Positions 8,701-14,726 of a stretch of 24,228 bases of DNA are shown here, piece by piece. The stretch is from Clostridia bacterium (GTDB lineage Bacteria; Bacillota_A; Clostridia; Oscillospirales; CAG-272): positions 1 through 24,228 of the forward strand of contig JAFTKI010000095.1 of assembly GCA_017453335.1 (NCBI GenBank), written 5' to 3'. How positions within the stretch are numbered: position 1 is the stretch's first letter; the number at the start of each line of letters is the position of its first letter. Position numbers and translations under genes: made by a program. Below the pieces are notes generated by a model, which saw only the letters and a program-made list of their open reading frames with translations, did no database searches and was not told where the DNA came from.

Positions 8701-9511
8701 AGGAAGCAGTTGCATACGCCACCAAACCACCGATCGCAAACTTTGCACCTGCGGTGGAGGTACTTGCAATGTTTGCGTAGTTCTTGCAGTTGTTCATGGT
8801 CAAGCTACCCTGCAGCATACCAACAAAACCGGATGCGGTACTTGCCTCGTTGGACACGCGACCGTAAACATTACAATCGGTCATGGTTACAACACCGTTG
8901 CCGGAGATCGTACCAATTACGCCGCCGCATGCCGTAGAAATATCATGGCTCTCAATAAATACGTTACAGCCCTTGAAATCGATCGTTCCGCCTGTGCTTG
9001 CAACCAAGCCGCCTCCGGTAACGGCTACGGGAGTGGTCAGGTTGTAATAAAGATTCACGTTTTCAAACAGTGCGCTGTATCCGGAAGAAAGACCTACAAA
9101 CAGCGCCATTGCATTCTGCGACGTGTTTCTATGCACGAACGGATAGTCCGCACTACCAAAATTGATATTCTTAATGGTAGTGGTAGCATAATAGTTTTCC
9201 ATGGTCGTGTCCACTGCCCATGCAAACGGCGAGTTGATATTGCCATCCATCTCGGGGATGTAGATGGTGTGACCGTTACCGTTCAGAGTAGTCGTGGTAT
9301 AAAGCTGATATTTTGTGTTTTTCTTCAGCGTGATGTCGGCTGTCAGCTTGATGTTTTGCTTTGCTGCCAGTGCCGCCACAAACTGATCCAGCGTTGCTAC
9401 CTCGGTATACACGGTGGTATCCTCTTCGGTAGCAGAGACAGTGGGAATTGCCAGCGCAAATGTGCTTGCAAGCATCGCCAATGTCAGGATGATAGAAAGA
9501 AGGCGTTTCAT
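5723..9511 (-). CDS. Large secreted protein: beta-helix-like repeats plus two SGNH hydrolase domains
   Basis: This 1262-residue exported protein has a clear Sec signal peptide (1-27, ending in VSA). Residues about 60-460 carry degenerate repeats of the form NC-x-NYGN, with cysteines at 242, 279, 312, 340 and 366 and glycine-rich GG-L/F-x-G segments, suggesting a right-handed beta-helix (GLUG-like). Residues 500-640 look like an Ig-like beta domain. SGNH domain 1 has GDS (Ser673), HGGVND (Asn744) and DHIH (Asp859, His862). A segment at 905-1040 resembles the N-terminal domain of GH67-type proteins. SGNH domain 2 has GDS (Ser1049), GIND (Asn1123) and Asp1228/His1231. All catalytic residues are present in both. 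SGNH enzymes often deacetylate glycans, so a polysaccharide esterase is likely but unproven. No LPXTG, dockerin or S-layer domain is visible, so attachment is unknown. An AAGGAG ribosome binding site precedes the ATG. Upstream, a TATAAT at 9561-9566 has no good -35. Confidence 0.88.
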   Translation of the reverse strand: MKRLLSIILTLAMLASTFALAIPTVSATEEDTTVYTEVATLDQFVAALAAKQNIKLTADITLKKNTKYQLYTTTTLNGNGHTIYIPEMDGNINSPFAWAVDTTMENYYATTTIKNINFGSADYPFVHRNTSQNAMALFVGLSSGYSALFENVNLYYNLTTPVAVTGGGLVASTGGTIDFKGCNVFIESHDISTACGGVIGTISGNGVVTMTDCNVYGRVSNEASTASGFVGMLQGSLTMNNCKNYANIASTSTAGAKFAIGGLVAYATASFTKLELNNCINYGNIAGNGNAGGLIGYVETSTAGARTKLNNCINYGNVKAYDGQAAGFVAYVRKVDLTGCINYGTCTGWDAGGFVGNGDNVIFDKCLNAGSIYGERNGTCCAGGFMGIAYTIIAKNSVNIGPVNMMSGKDHGVGNFFSYLSGTATMTNCYAFAPLASATGKEAVIAGQSSPGTVVSTGCKYIDFGAAAGLLGDDCKAVALEDAPALVKSLLNIDVMIGEKDRLVIATPAIRGVQSTTPENGTQSIRVLATMGKALDKIEQVGFKITFTKNGVASEETNYSGKTVFVSINEQIGVESNKITARELNGEYIFSAEIQNVPTVDTTFVITATPWISDGTNTYYGEEKTITYENGEYTEKVMDTTDNLPNPLLYGSPLPQKANTALYKKSVLFCGDSITFGSQDRGVYAPTRTWAGRIAYVHDMDYVNAGIPSAGVSDARAAYSIIVDQAEKYKDREFDFVMLHGGVNDAWGTNGSAPTPVGTVTPVGTTTFDRDTFAGGLENLLYNVKIWYPNAKIGYIINFYAPNEMSGTVSEMSEYVDMTKVICDKYDIPYIDLYNNAELTEKLQVTSRVSAEQTAYIPDHIHPNAGGYDVIYPYIEEFMETELAGGKSSAEPEATLSIGNIDISQYKIIYAAPTENTAMLNYWRPEFDSARLTAQRLADLIEAKFGVKIPVYSDEFAPETAYEILVGNTNRAASATANVTALTTDRYYVGMVGSKLVICGGAAGTTWHAVDGIETYFGTSVADDQYVINQRSNYSGEYHLQRVAFIGDSITYGAITTDYTTNGSQRGFVKQTGRVDWRESVVTGYGSPGTRLVDFMNISLWSTFCADAQANPYDEVVIMLGINDANVADKASGWSSDLDASFTAALETMVKSIDSMNPNAEIVIMTCAVHYRTTAAGYTGTCIVSSANVVALQKATAQSLKNAGYNVHLFDMNAYSTANISQAMFDSDCLHPADAGHEVMARGVAKMLQLLREGKTDQYLLY

Positions 9512-9648
9512 TTGTCTTTCTCCTTGATTTTTTTGATCACTCGATTGAGTTATCTATTTTATTATAAAGGAATAACCTTTTCAAAATATGTACAGTTTGT
9601 AAACAACTGTGGAATCTTACCAATTTTTCCGTTTTTAACAACTCCCCC

Positions 9649-9677
9649 TTGTTTTTTTTGTTGAAATCGTTTATAAT
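9649..9677 (+). promoter_or_regulatory. Probable promoter of the methyltransferase-like gene
   Basis: TATAAT (9672-9677) is a perfect -10. At 17 bp spacing the -35 is TTGTTT (9649-9654), which matches consensus at only three positions. It is followed after 21 bases by a GGAGG site and the ATG at 9709. The 9512-9708 gap is AT-rich and also carries an imperfect palindrome, CAGTT/AACTG, near 9593-9609 between the two divergent genes. Confidence 0.5.
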
Positions 9678-9708
9678 CAAGCAGTAGAATCTGAGATGGA
9701 GGTACAGT

Positions 9709-10716
9709 ATGGGGATTTCACAAGAACTGAAAGAGATTATGCAGCAGAATGACGCGGTTACTTTGGCGTACAGCCGCTATCTGAATTACCTGCCCCGTGT
9801 GGTCACGCCCGACATGGTGAACGATCTGGTGCGCGAATGTCACGTAGACACTCACGAGGCATATCTGTCGCTGTTTTCGGCGGTACTCGGCTGGGAGCCC
9901 GACGAAAATCCCGAACACCGCGCACTGGAGCATCGCTATTTGCGACAAGGACTTCGTTGTTTGAATCCGCTCGACTACAAAAACGATCCCTACTGCAAAA
10001 TCATTCGTTTCCCCAATCAAAAAAACGGCACGTGGGAATTCAAGGAAAGCTTTTATGCCCCCTTTGAGCCGTTCGTTTGCAATCACCCTGTGTGCACCGA
10101 CAAATTCCGTGAGATTCCGCAGATCGGATACTTCACCGAGGAATTTCGCTTCCCTGCCGTTTTGGAAAACGGTATCGAATGGATGACGGTTACTCCCAAT
10201 GAAATTGAAACCATGCGTGAGCCGATCGCAAACGCACACGGTCGGGTACTCACGCTCGGTCTTGGGCTTGGATATTTCGCGTTTTCCGCATCCCAAAAGG
10301 AGGCGGTTGAATCTGTCACAGTGGTCGAACGCGATCGGCGCGTGATCGATCTGTTCAACAACCATCTGTTGCCGCAATTTCCACACCGTGAGAAGATTTT
10401 CGTGGTGGAGGGCGATGCCTTTGACTATTTCGAAAAGCTCTCCCCGAACGATTTTGACAGCATCTTTGCCGATCTGTGGCACGATCAGGGCGATGGCTTG
10501 GAAATGTATCTGAAGCTTTGCCGTATCGAGCGGCAAAACGGCTTGAAGAATGTGGACTATTGGATCGAGCCTACCCTGCTCTCCACCCTGCGGCACTTGG
10601 TATATGACCGTGTGCTTCAACAGCCCGACAACGCGCGCCTGCAAAGCATGCGCATCGAGGAAATGCTCTCCGACAAATTCTTGAAAAACTTAGCCCCCGA
10701 CATCAGAAAAGCATAA
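9709..10716 (+). CDS. Orphan protein with class I methyltransferase-like (SAM-binding) fold
   Basis: This 335-residue soluble protein has no signal peptide or membrane segment. The C-terminal half has a Rossmann pattern typical of SAM- or decarboxy-SAM-binding enzymes: VLTLGLGLGY (180-189), an acidic strand end VVERD (205-209), VEGDAFDYF (233-241) and SIFADLW (251-257). This resembles the spermidine synthase-like branch of the fold. The N-terminal 150 residues are unfamiliar, with several aromatic and proline-rich stretches and cysteines at 44, 84, 96, 124 and 129. A GGAGG ribosome binding site lies 6 bases before the ATG. It is transcribed alone, with its own promoter and a bidirectional terminator. 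I do not recognise the family, and the substrate is unknown. Confidence 0.75.
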   Translation: MGISQELKEIMQQNDAVTLAYSRYLNYLPRVVTPDMVNDLVRECHVDTHEAYLSLFSAVLGWEPDENPEHRALEHRYLRQGLRCLNPLDYKNDPYCKIIRFPNQKNGTWEFKESFYAPFEPFVCNHPVCTDKFREIPQIGYFTEEFRFPAVLENGIEWMTVTPNEIETMREPIANAHGRVLTLGLGLGYFAFSASQKEAVESVTVVERDRRVIDLFNNHLLPQFPHREKIFVVEGDAFDYFEKLSPNDFDSIFADLWHDQGDGLEMYLKLCRIERQNGLKNVDYWIEPTLLSTLRHLVYDRVLQQPDNARLQSMRIEEMLSDKFLKNLAPDIRKA

Positions 10717-10717
10717 C

Positions 10718-10757
10718 AAAAACGGTGCAGACCTCAAACGAAGTCTGCACCGTTTTT
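10718..10757. terminator. Bidirectional terminator between the methyltransferase-like gene and hom
   Basis: A perfect 15-bp stem, AAAAACGGTGCAGAC (10718-10732) with GTCTGCACCGTTTTT (10743-10757), encloses a 10-nt loop. The A/T ends supply a T-run on either strand. It starts just after the stop codon of the plus-strand gene and 10 bases beyond the stop codon of hom, so it serves both convergent genes. Confidence 0.93.
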
Positions 10758-10767
10758 AATATATGGA

Positions 10768-11985
10768 TCAATCCAGTACGGGAAGCGTCAGAACTGCCTC
10801 CAAGCCAACGCTCTGCAATGCCTGCTTTGCGGCATCGGCGGTCATCTTTGCGCTGATAACGGCAAATTTGCCATCCTTCACACAAACAAATTCGTCGGCA
10901 CCAAGCGCAGTCTTCGCCTTTTCGGCGCACTTGGGGCAACCGTCGATCACTACGCAACGGCGGCACTCATATGCTGCGATGTCGGCAACCTGCGCGGGTT
11001 CTGCACTCACCCACACGGGGGGCTTGCGCTCGCCTGCGCGGTTGGACAGAATATCAATGATATCGGCAACCACAGCACTTGCAGTGGGCAGCTTGCCCGC
11101 ACCCGCACCGTAGAACAGTGCGCGTCCCAGCATATTTGCATCCACCAGAATACCGTTGAACACGCCGTCAACGTGGCTGATGGGATTCTGCGCGGGTACC
11201 AGATAAGGAGACACCTGCGCGAAAACCTTACCGTCGATCAGCTCGGTGTGACCGATCAGCTTTACGGCACCGCCCAAAGCCTCGGCAACCGCGGTATGCT
11301 CCGAGGTGATCTTGGTGATACCTTCCGTATCGATCTTGTTGGGATCGAGCAAAACGCCATAAGCAAGAGCTGCCAGGATCACGATCTTACGAGCAGCATC
11401 CAAGCCTTCAACATCGGCAGCAGGGTTTGCCTCGGCATAGCCGTTGATCTGAGCCTGCTTGAGTGCGTCTGCAAATTCCGCGCCCTCTTCCTTCATCTTG
11501 GTCAGAATAAAGTTGGTGGTTCCGTTGAGGATACCGCTGACCGACAGGATCTTATTGGATGCGAGGTCTGTCTGCATGGGACGGATGATCGGAATACCGC
11601 CGCCAACGCTTGCCTCAAAGAAATAGCTCACGCCGTTCTCCCGTGCCAGCTCCAACAGCTCCACGCCAAAGGTAGCAACCACCTCTTTGTTGGAGGTGAC
11701 AACGTGCTTGCCCGCGCGGAGTGCCGCACAGGTAAAATCGTATGCGGGATGTGCGCCGCCCATCATCTCGGCAACCAGTACGACATCGGGATCGTTCAGA
11801 ATGACGTTGATATCGTGTACCACGCGGTCACCAAGAGGATGATCGGGGAATTCACGCAAGTCGAGGATGTACTTGATCGAAACCTCTTCGCCACATCTTG
11901 CAGCGATCAATTTTTGGTTTTCGGTAAGAACCTCGGCGGTACCGCTTCCAACCACGCCGAAGCCCAAAATAGCAATTTGCATCAT
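10768..11985 (-). CDS. hom: Homoserine dehydrogenase with shortened, cysteine-bearing C-terminus
   Basis: This enzyme reduces aspartate semialdehyde to homoserine with NAD(P)H, the branch toward threonine, methionine and isoleucine. The 405-residue protein has the nucleotide-binding motif GFGVVG (8-13), TSNKE (97-101), GILNGTTNFI (151-160) and the catalytic block with Glu185, Asp196 and Lys200. Family members usually end in an ACT domain of about 75-80 residues. Here the tail (about 338-405) keeps a beta-alpha-beta-like pattern but has two CxxC pairs, Cys341/344 and Cys350/353, plus Cys368, where the ligand-binding loop of ACT would be expected. The gene is transcribed alone from a TTGCAA-17-TATGAT promoter. 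Two adjacent ATG codons are possible; the first (11985) is 10 bases from an AAGGA site. Identity of the enzyme is certain, but how the tail regulates it is not. Confidence 0.96.
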   Translation of the reverse strand: MMQIAILGFGVVGSGTAEVLTENQKLIAARCGEEVSIKYILDLREFPDHPLGDRVVHDINVILNDPDVVLVAEMMGGAHPAYDFTCAALRAGKHVVTSNKEVVATFGVELLELARENGVSYFFEASVGGGIPIIRPMQTDLASNKILSVSGILNGTTNFILTKMKEEGAEFADALKQAQINGYAEANPAADVEGLDAARKIVILAALAYGVLLDPNKIDTEGITKITSEHTAVAEALGGAVKLIGHTELIDGKVFAQVSPYLVPAQNPISHVDGVFNGILVDANMLGRALFYGAGAGKLPTASAVVADIIDILSNRAGERKPPVWVSAEPAQVADIAAYECRRCVVIDGCPKCAEKAKTALGADEFVCVKDGKFAVISAKMTADAAKQALQSVGLEAVLTLPVLD

Positions 11986-12019
11986 AAGCTTGAAGTCCTT
12001 TCAAAATCTATACGCTTAT

Positions 12020-12048
12020 ATCATACCACAAAAAAACGCAAATTGCAA
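12020..12048 (-). promoter_or_regulatory. Promoter of hom
   Basis: On the minus strand TTGCAA (12043-12048) and TATGAT (12020-12025) are 17 bp apart. It is arranged back to back with the plus-strand promoter of the DUF4364 gene, with only 9 bp between the two -35 boxes, so one bound protein could affect both genes. Confidence 0.7.
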
Positions 12049-12057
12049 ACAAAACTA

Positions 12058-12086
12058 TTGAAAAAATAAAAAAAATGTGATATACT
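12058..12086 (+). promoter_or_regulatory. Promoter of the DUF4364 gene
   Basis: TTGAAA (12058-12063) and TATACT (12081-12086) are separated by a 17-bp A-rich spacer. A strong AGGAGG ribosome binding site follows at 12107-12112, 7 bases before the ATG at 12120. Confidence 0.75.
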
Positions 12087-12119
12087 CTATTTTAAGTTCC
12101 CTCAAGAGGAGGTTTTTGT

Positions 12120-12677
12120 ATGGCTTCACCAATCGGAAGTATGAATAATGTCAAGATTTTCGTTCTCTATCTGATGAAAAACATCAATTACCCGATGGAT
12201 TTCGTAACCATCAACGATATCGTCATGCAGAATGACTATATTATGTATCTTGATTTTGCCGTTGCCTTTCACGAAATGCTGGACGGGGGACTGATAGAAG
12301 ACGTGGGCAAGGATGTGGATACGGGCGACTCGCTGTATGCGGTCACCAAAAAAGGCAGCATCGTTGCCGAGCAGCTCAAAAGCGATCTGCTTCCTTCCAT
12401 TTTGGATAAAAGCTTGGACTGTGCCTTCCGTTATCTGGATTTCAAGCGCAGAGGCATTACGGTGGACAGCACCTACGAACGCCGCGCCGATCAGACCTAC
12501 GATATCACCTTTATCATCCGCGACAAGGAAAAAACACTGATGCAGACCACCGTGAATGTGGACTCCGAATACCGTCTGCGCAGAATGCAGGAAAATTTCC
12601 GAGGCCGCCCCGATGTGATCTACCGCGGGATGATCGCTTTGCTGACAGGAAACGTCAATTATTTGTTTGACAAATAA
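12120..12677 (+). CDS. DUF4364 family winged-helix protein
   Basis: This 185-residue protein fits the DUF4364 family, which is common in Clostridia and uncharacterised. The first 80 residues follow a winged-helix pattern: a helix with NNVKIFVLYLMKNI (6-19), a helix-turn-helix with AFHEMLDGGLIED (41-53), then a wing with a YAVTKKG strand (62-68). The C-terminal part is mixed alpha/beta with a predicted beta-sheet. No signal peptide or membrane span is present. It probably binds DNA, but target and ligand are unknown. It diverges from hom, which hints at no more than shared promoter space. The start is fixed by an AGGAGG site. No good terminator is visible directly after the stop. Confidence 0.85.
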   Translation: MASPIGSMNNVKIFVLYLMKNINYPMDFVTINDIVMQNDYIMYLDFAVAFHEMLDGGLIEDVGKDVDTGDSLYAVTKKGSIVAEQLKSDLLPSILDKSLDCAFRYLDFKRRGITVDSTYERRADQTYDITFIIRDKEKTLMQTTVNVDSEYRLRRMQENFRGRPDVIYRGMIALLTGNVNYLFDK

Positions 12678-13012
12678 CCCCAAAACGTTTTTTTGGCAAA
12701 AATTTCGGAAACGCTTCAAAAATAATTCACAATTTTTTTAAACATTATCTGTAAAATTTCACCAAGCGCGCCTTTTTTGTTTGTGAAAATTGGTGAACAA
12801 TCGCGTTTCTTTTTTGTAAAAAAAGTCAACTTCCTTGAAAAACTGTTTATTTTCTACAATTTTCGAGTGAAAATTACGCTTGACATTTGACAAAAATGTG
12901 GTATAATTGTATTCAGTGGAATGGATAAACCGTAATTCATCCAACAAAAACCGTCTTTGTAACAGCAAAGATCTCCCCACATTCCCCGTCAAGAAAGGCT
13001 TGCAGCTATCCC
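12678..13012 (+). other. Intergenic region upstream of the sigma factor gene
   Basis: These 335 AT-rich bases contain no convincing gene. Visible elements are an 8-bp inverted repeat TTCACCAA/TTGGTGAA (12758-12765 and 12790-12797) with a 24-nt spacer, a strong promoter (12880-12907), and a leader of about 100 nt with a small hairpin TCTTTG/CAAAGA (12954-12959 with 12966-12971). The inverted repeat has no T-run after it, so it looks more like an operator or mRNA structure than a terminator. Confidence 0.55.
12880..12907 (+). promoter_or_regulatory. Promoter of the SigH-like sigma factor gene
   Basis: TTGACA (12880-12885) and TATAAT (12902-12907) are both perfect, with a 16-bp spacer. A second TTGACA at 12887-12892 is too close to the -10 to be used. 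This predicts strong housekeeping transcription of the sigma factor gene with a leader of roughly 100 nt. Confidence 0.82.
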
Positions 13013-13609
13013 ATGAGCAATACGTTCGATTCCGAGTCGGAGAAACGGCTTTCTGCCCTGATCCAAGTGGCAAAAAACGGCGATCAGCAAGCGTTTGAGG
13101 AGTTGCTCGATCTGTACGCTCCGCTGATTGATTCCATGGCTCGACAGTTCGCTAATACTTTATCAACGGCATTTGACAGGGAAGACCTCCGACAAGAGGC
13201 TGTTCTCTGTTTTTTCCATGCCTTGATGCATTTTGATGAACAGAAAACAACGGTCCCCTTCGGCGCTTACGCCAAGCTGTGTATTCGCAACGGGCTGATC
13301 TCTTATTGGAGAGCGCATCAGAAAAAGGGAGAACAAACGGTTTTGCTGGACGACGTGATGCCCGACGGAGCCGCCGAGGAAACCGTCAATCCCGCACAAT
13401 CGCTGATCGAGCGCGAAAACTTTTTGTCGCTGTACCGTTTGGTGTGTCGGGAGCTGTCCGAGTACGAGAACCGTATTTGGTGGATGTATCTTTCGGGACG
13501 CACGGCAAAGGAAATCGCGGCGCAGCTCGGAAAGGATGAAAAGTCGGTGCAGAATGCCATCTATCGGATCCGCAAAAAACTCCGCACGGTAATTCCGAAT
13601 TCCAACTGA
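13013..13609 (+). CDS. SigH-like sigma-70 family factor
   Basis: This 198-residue RNA polymerase sigma factor has regions 2 and 4 only. Region 2 includes DREDLRQEA (55-63) and FGAYAKLCIRNGLISYWR (83-100), close in form to the FxAxAxLCI segment of Bacillus SigH. Region 4 has a helix-turn-helix, SGRTAKEIAAQLGKDEKSVQNA (161-182), followed by RIRKKL, again SigH-like. SigH directs transition-phase and early sporulation genes in Bacillus; here the regulon is unknown. No anti-sigma gene adjoins it. The AGAAAGG site lies about 14 bases before the ATG, longer than usual, which suggests modest or controlled translation; no better in-frame start is visible. A short gap and a zinc-ribbon gene follow on the same strand. 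Confidence 0.85.
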   Translation: MSNTFDSESEKRLSALIQVAKNGDQQAFEELLDLYAPLIDSMARQFANTLSTAFDREDLRQEAVLCFFHALMHFDEQKTTVPFGAYAKLCIRNGLISYWRAHQKKGEQTVLLDDVMPDGAAEETVNPAQSLIERENFLSLYRLVCRELSEYENRIWWMYLSGRTAKEIAAQLGKDEKSVQNAIYRIRKKLRTVIPNSN

Positions 13610-13705
13610 AGATGCCCGAATAGCTTAACAAAAGCGTTGAGAAATCAAAGATGTCGGTCAAACTCCGACGAGGGCAAAAAACATATTTTTTAAGGGGTAC
13701 TAAAC

Positions 13706-14032
13706 ATGTTCCAGGACGAGATCAACGAAGCAGTAGCAGTTGAAGAAAAAGAGTACGTAGATGAGACTCTGGTTTGCAAGGATTGCGGTAATGAGTTCGT
13801 ATTCACCGCAGGCGAGCAGAGATTCTACGCAGAAAAGGGCTTTCTGAACAAGCCGAAGGCTTGCAAGGCTTGCCGCGACGCTAAGAAGAACGCAGGCAAG
13901 GCTCCCAGAGAGTATTTCACTGCTGTGTGCGCAGACTGCGGCGGAGAGGCAAAGATCACCTTCCAGCCCTCCAACGACAGACCTGTATACTGCAGCGCTT
14001 GTTTTGAAAAGCGTAAGAAAGCACAGGACTAA
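13706..14032 (+). CDS. Small protein with two zinc ribbons (zf-trcl type)
   Basis: This 108-residue soluble protein has two four-cysteine metal sites. The first, Cys24/27 with Cys53/56, fits the probable zinc-ribbon family found in many Bacillota. The second, Cys75/78 with Cys96/99, is of the CxxC-17-CxxC type. The acidic N-terminus and lysine-rich C-terminus suggest binding to nucleic acid or a protein complex, but no function is known. Codon choice favours GCA, AAG and GAG, resembling the PduL and NifU-like genes at the right end and differing from its neighbours, which suggests high expression. A possible RBS, AAGGGG, precedes the ATG, and a bidirectional terminator follows. The 96-base gap before it holds a small hairpin GTCGG/CCGAC (13653-13657 with 13665-13669) but no clear promoter, so it may be read through from the sigma gene. 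Confidence 0.85.
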   Translation: MFQDEINEAVAVEEKEYVDETLVCKDCGNEFVFTAGEQRFYAEKGFLNKPKACKACRDAKKNAGKAPREYFTAVCADCGGEAKITFQPSNDRPVYCSACFEKRKKAQD

Positions 14033-14070
14033 TCCACTTCGTATCGGACTGAACAACTGATATTAGATGG

Positions 14071-14106
14071 AAAACAAAAAGGAGTCGAATGACTCCTTTT
14101 TGTTTT
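14071..14106. terminator. Bidirectional terminator between zinc-ribbon gene and TOPRIM gene
   Basis: A perfect 16-bp stem, AAAACAAAAAGGAGTC (14071-14086) with GACTCCTTTTTGTTTT (14091-14106), has a GAAT loop. Its A/T arms give T-runs in both directions, so it ends the plus-strand zinc-ribbon transcript and the long minus-strand operon, whose last stop codon is only 9 bases away. Confidence 0.93.
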
Positions 14107-14114
14107 CGGTTTAC

Positions 14115-14717
14115 TCAACCGCGCTCTTCCCTGCCCACCAAGCGACAGTATTCCTCGTACGTACAAAGCACACGGAGCGCCGCCAGAAGCGCATTGGGTG
14201 TCATACCTGCGGGCAAGCCCAACCGTTCGGCAAAGGCATCGCGCCGCGCGGCACTTCCCTCGACTCCCGTCAGTCCGTCCTCATAAAGATCCAGCTTGGA
14301 CAAGCGATTTTCATCCATACGCGAAAGAACCGAATCGGCATCGGCGTACGGCAAAAAAAGCTCATACAGCAGTTGATTTTCCATGCCCTCCACTCCGAGA
14401 ACCCCCTCTGCGGAAGGAGCGGCTTTTCGTTTTTCCTTCCCCTTGATGCGGGGAACGTACAGGTGGATCAGCCGATCCGACGGAATGGTTGAGGTCAGAT
14501 GGGCGCGGATCAGCTTCCCCGCCCCATCGCTGTCGGTCAGCACAATGATCGGCGTTTTTTCCGCCAGCACACGGAAAAGCGTTGTTTTTTCGGTCTTGTT
14601 AAAAACAGCAAATCCATCGGTGGTCAGAATCTGCGCGTCGATCAGATTTTGCAAGCGCAATTTGTCATACGTCCCCTCCACGATCACGGGAAAAGGGATC
14701 TTCAAGCGTTCAGCCAT
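14115..14717 (-). CDS. TOPRIM protein, RNase M5-like (DUF4093)
   Basis: This 200-residue protein has an N-terminal TOPRIM fold with the catalytic glutamate in VEGTYDKLRL (Glu14) and the DSD motif TDSDGAG (61-67, Asp62 and Asp64). The LGVEGMENQLLYEL segment (127-140) and the C-terminal helical part match the RNase M5/DUF4093 pattern. RNase M5 matures 5S rRNA in Bacillota. The canonical enzyme usually adjoins rsmA (ksgA); here the gene instead follows uppP by 9 bases and ends the long minus-strand operon. The VEG motif is followed by TYDK rather than the usual KDDT, so substrate identity should be held loosely. A TCAGGACT site lies at the uppP stop codon, suggesting coupled translation. Confidence 0.75.
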   Translation of the reverse strand: MAERLKIPFPVIVEGTYDKLRLQNLIDAQILTTDGFAVFNKTEKTTLFRVLAEKTPIIVLTDSDGAGKLIRAHLTSTIPSDRLIHLYVPRIKGKEKRKAAPSAEGVLGVEGMENQLLYELFLPYADADSVLSRMDENRLSKLDLYEDGLTGVEGSAARRDAFAERLGLPAGMTPNALLAALRVLCTYEEYCRLVGREERG

Positions 14718-14726
14718 TAGTCCTGA

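Noticed and set aside
5711..9664. A 1317-codon open frame on the plus strand, opposite the secreted SGNH protein
   Set aside because: It is an antisense shadow: its translation is rich in Cys, His and Ile with no domain, it has no ribosome binding site, and the minus-strand gene has a signal peptide and two intact active sites.
12907..13098. A 63-codon plus-strand frame overlapping the sigma factor start
   Set aside because: It begins at the -10 region of the promoter and overlaps the sigma factor in another frame, with no ribosome binding site.
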